From NCBI RefSeq assembly GCF_900323545.1, contig NZ_OOHN01000008.1, positions 515,941-579,940 on the forward strand: a DNA stretch of 64,000 nucleotides, read 5' to 3'. Position numbers and translations under genes: made by a program. The stretch's first letter is position 1. Each line of letters starts with the position of its first letter. This DNA comes from Actinomyces sp. Marseille-P3109. GTDB taxonomy: Bacteria > Actinomycetota > Actinomycetes > Actinomycetales > Actinomycetaceae. Positions 60,981-64,000 of the stretch are shown here, one piece after another. The notes beneath the pieces were generated by a model that saw only the letters and a list, made by a program, of their open reading frames with translations, did no database searches and had not been told where the DNA came from.

Positions 60981-62456
60981 ATGTCGCCGATGGCGCACGC
61001 CTCATGGATGGACCAGATCGACGCCGCCTTGTCCTCCGTCTCCGACCTGCTCTTCTCCTGGGTCCTCATGTGGCTGCTGGTTGGAGCCGGCATCTTCTTC
61101 ACGATCAGGACCCGGGGGGTTCAGCTGAGGCACACCGGTGCGATCGCCTCCTCGGTGGCAGGATCCCGTGACGGGCGCCATGGCGGGATCACCTCCTTCC
61201 AGGCCTTCGCCGTCGGACTGGCCTGCAGGGTGGGAACCGGCAACATCGTCGGGGTGGCGCTAGCACTCATCATGGGCGGGCCGGGCGCCGTGCTGTGGAT
61301 GTGGCTCGTCGCGATCCTGGGAACCGCCACCGCCTTCAGCGAGGCGACCCTCGCCCAGCTGTTCAAGGTCCGTCGTCAGGACGGCACCTTCCGCGGAGGT
61401 CCCGCCTACTACATCTCCCGTGGACTGAGACTGCCGATCCTGGGCGGGCTGTTCGCCGTCGTCTTCCTCATCGCCAACGGCCTGGTCATGCCCATGGTCC
61501 AGGCCAATGCCATCACCGCCTCCCTTGAGGGCGCCAGCGGACTGCCTCCGGGCCTGGGGGCCATCCTCGTCGTGGCCCTGACCGCACCGGTTCTCCTCGG
61601 GGGCCTGCGAGCCATGGCCCGGGTGGCCGAGTACCTGGCCCCGCTCATGGCTCTGGCCTATCTGGTACTGGTCCTGGCCATCCTCCTCACCCACCCGGTC
61701 CAGGCCTGGGAGGCTCTTCGCTCCATCGTCGAGGGCGCCCTCGGTCTGCGCCAGGGGCTGGGCGGCCTTGCTGGGGGAGTGACCGCCGCATTGCTCAACG
61801 GCGTGCGCCGCGGGCTGTTCTCCAACGAGGCGGGGCTGGGCGGAGCGGCCTGCGCAGCGGGCTCAGCCACCGTGGAGCACCCGGTCCAGCAGGGCTTCAT
61901 CCAGGCCTTCGGCGTCGTGGTCGACACCCTGTTCGTGTGCACCGCAACGGCGCTGGCGATCCTGGTCGCCGGAGCAGACGTCTTCCGGCCCGGAGCCACC
62001 GCCAAGGAGACCGCGGGAACCCTGACCCAGGATGCCATCGCCCACCTCGTGGGGGAGTGGAGCCGCTGGCCCATGGCCCTGCTCGTCGTGGTCCTGGCCT
62101 ACACCACCATCATCGGGGCCTTCTCCTACGCCCAGGTCTGCCTGGACTACCTCACCGACCGCCCCTGGGTCTCACGGGCACTCCAGATCGGAGCCGTCGT
62201 CTGCGCCGGTGTCGGCAGCGTGCAGCAGCTGACCACCGTCTGGACCCTGGCTGACGTGCTCCTTGGCGTCGGCGCCATCATCAACCTCATCGCGCTCGTG
62301 GCTCTGAGCCGATGGGTTGCCTGCGCCCTCCGTGACTGGGAGGCGCTCCAACGCGATCCGAGGCCGGACGGGAGTCGGCCGGCCTTCCGAGCTGATTCCG
62401 ACCACCTGCCCGCAGCTCTGCCCTCGGGCGCCTGGGAGAAGTCGATCCCCTCGTAG
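60981..62456 (+). CDS. Alanine/glycine:cation symporter, AGCS family, paralog 3
   Basis: 491 residues from ATG 60981 (a GTG at 60972 overlaps the previous stop; the G-rich tract just before fits ATG better). GGITSFQAFAVGLACRVGTG, GGPGAVLWMWLVAILGTATA and RRGLFSNEAGLGGAACAAGS: here a Cys-Ala pair replaces the usual PxxA, which may alter substrate choice. Confidence 0.92.
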   Translation: MSPMAHASWMDQIDAALSSVSDLLFSWVLMWLLVGAGIFFTIRTRGVQLRHTGAIASSVAGSRDGRHGGITSFQAFAVGLACRVGTGNIVGVALALIMGGPGAVLWMWLVAILGTATAFSEATLAQLFKVRRQDGTFRGGPAYYISRGLRLPILGGLFAVVFLIANGLVMPMVQANAITASLEGASGLPPGLGAILVVALTAPVLLGGLRAMARVAEYLAPLMALAYLVLVLAILLTHPVQAWEALRSIVEGALGLRQGLGGLAGGVTAALLNGVRRGLFSNEAGLGGAACAAGSATVEHPVQQGFIQAFGVVVDTLFVCTATALAILVAGADVFRPGATAKETAGTLTQDAIAHLVGEWSRWPMALLVVVLAYTTIIGAFSYAQVCLDYLTDRPWVSRALQIGAVVCAGVGSVQQLTTVWTLADVLLGVGAIINLIALVALSRWVACALRDWEALQRDPRPDGSRPAFRADSDHLPAALPSGAWEKSIPS

Positions 62457-62622
62457 GCCGACGGCGTCACCGGATCGAAACACTGTGTCCGTAGCCTTCG
62501 AAAACAGGGTGCACCACCTCTCCCCCAAGAGGGGTGGATGAGGCAATGACGCGTGTCCCTAGACATACACGCACATCGCCCGCCTTGCCTGCGTCGTCGT
62601 CCCACTCCATGGAGGTTCTCAC

Positions 62623-64000
<1,378 letters not shown>

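Overview
The window is high-GC actinobacterial chromosome, most likely from an oral Actinomyces of the oris/naeslundii/viscosus group. This rests on the gene order ftsX - M23 hydrolase - smpB - ssrA, a tmRNA tag ADNTRTDFALAA, an actinobacterial pncB/clpS/DUF2017/murI block and a large sialic-acid catabolism cluster. The genus is inferred, not proven.

Region 1 (1-4063) holds the end of ftsX, a coiled-coil M23 peptidoglycan hydrolase, smpB, an aldo/keto reductase and the tmRNA gene ssrA. Region 2 (4061-13860) is a 9.8-kb integrative mobilizable element inserted exactly at the 3' end of ssrA by a large serine recombinase. It carries the integrase, a frameshifted gene, two small regulators, a lipoprotein/membrane-protein pair, a relaxase module with heavily overlapping genes, an HUH replication initiator with an iteron-rich putative origin, and an excisionase-like protein. 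Joining its ends rebuilds a dyad-symmetric attP and an intact ssrA plus terminator. The integrase reading frame runs through attP, so its last about 21 residues change on integration.

Region 3 (13972-36918) starts with ogt and then holds the sialic-acid cluster: two FadR-type regulators sharing a 617-bp near-identical segment, an alpha/beta hydrolase, an SBP5/Opp-type importer with a permease-ATPase fusion (SatABCD/SiaEFGI-like), a sialidase without a visible signal peptide, a CUT1 sugar importer, nanA, nanK and nanE. Five intergenic regions carry the sequence RTCAGACRTC, a candidate operator for the regulators. HU, an ABC-2-like exporter pair and nagB follow. Together the genes would import sialic acid or sialosides and convert them through ManNAc, ManNAc-6-P and GlcNAc-6-P (nagA is not in the window) to fructose-6-P.

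Region 4 (37013-50573) is mostly housekeeping: DUF3039, an SF2 helicase, pncB, clpS, DUF2017, murI, an MBL hydrolase, DUF3054, rdgB, rph, a monooxygenase-like protein, tRNA-Leu, bcp, two identical tRNA-Lys genes and an ATP-grasp protein. About 0.9 kb near 46.6-47.4 kb is gene-poor and holds a 117-bp MITE-like element. Region 5 (50630-64000) holds a YccF protein, a divergent amino-acid permease/mmuM pair, a PadR-GyrI pair with a perfect 34-bp palindrome over the PadR start codon, an internally deleted TauE remnant, a large DUF3516-type helicase, and four consecutive AgcS-family sodium:alanine/glycine symporters; the last runs off the window.
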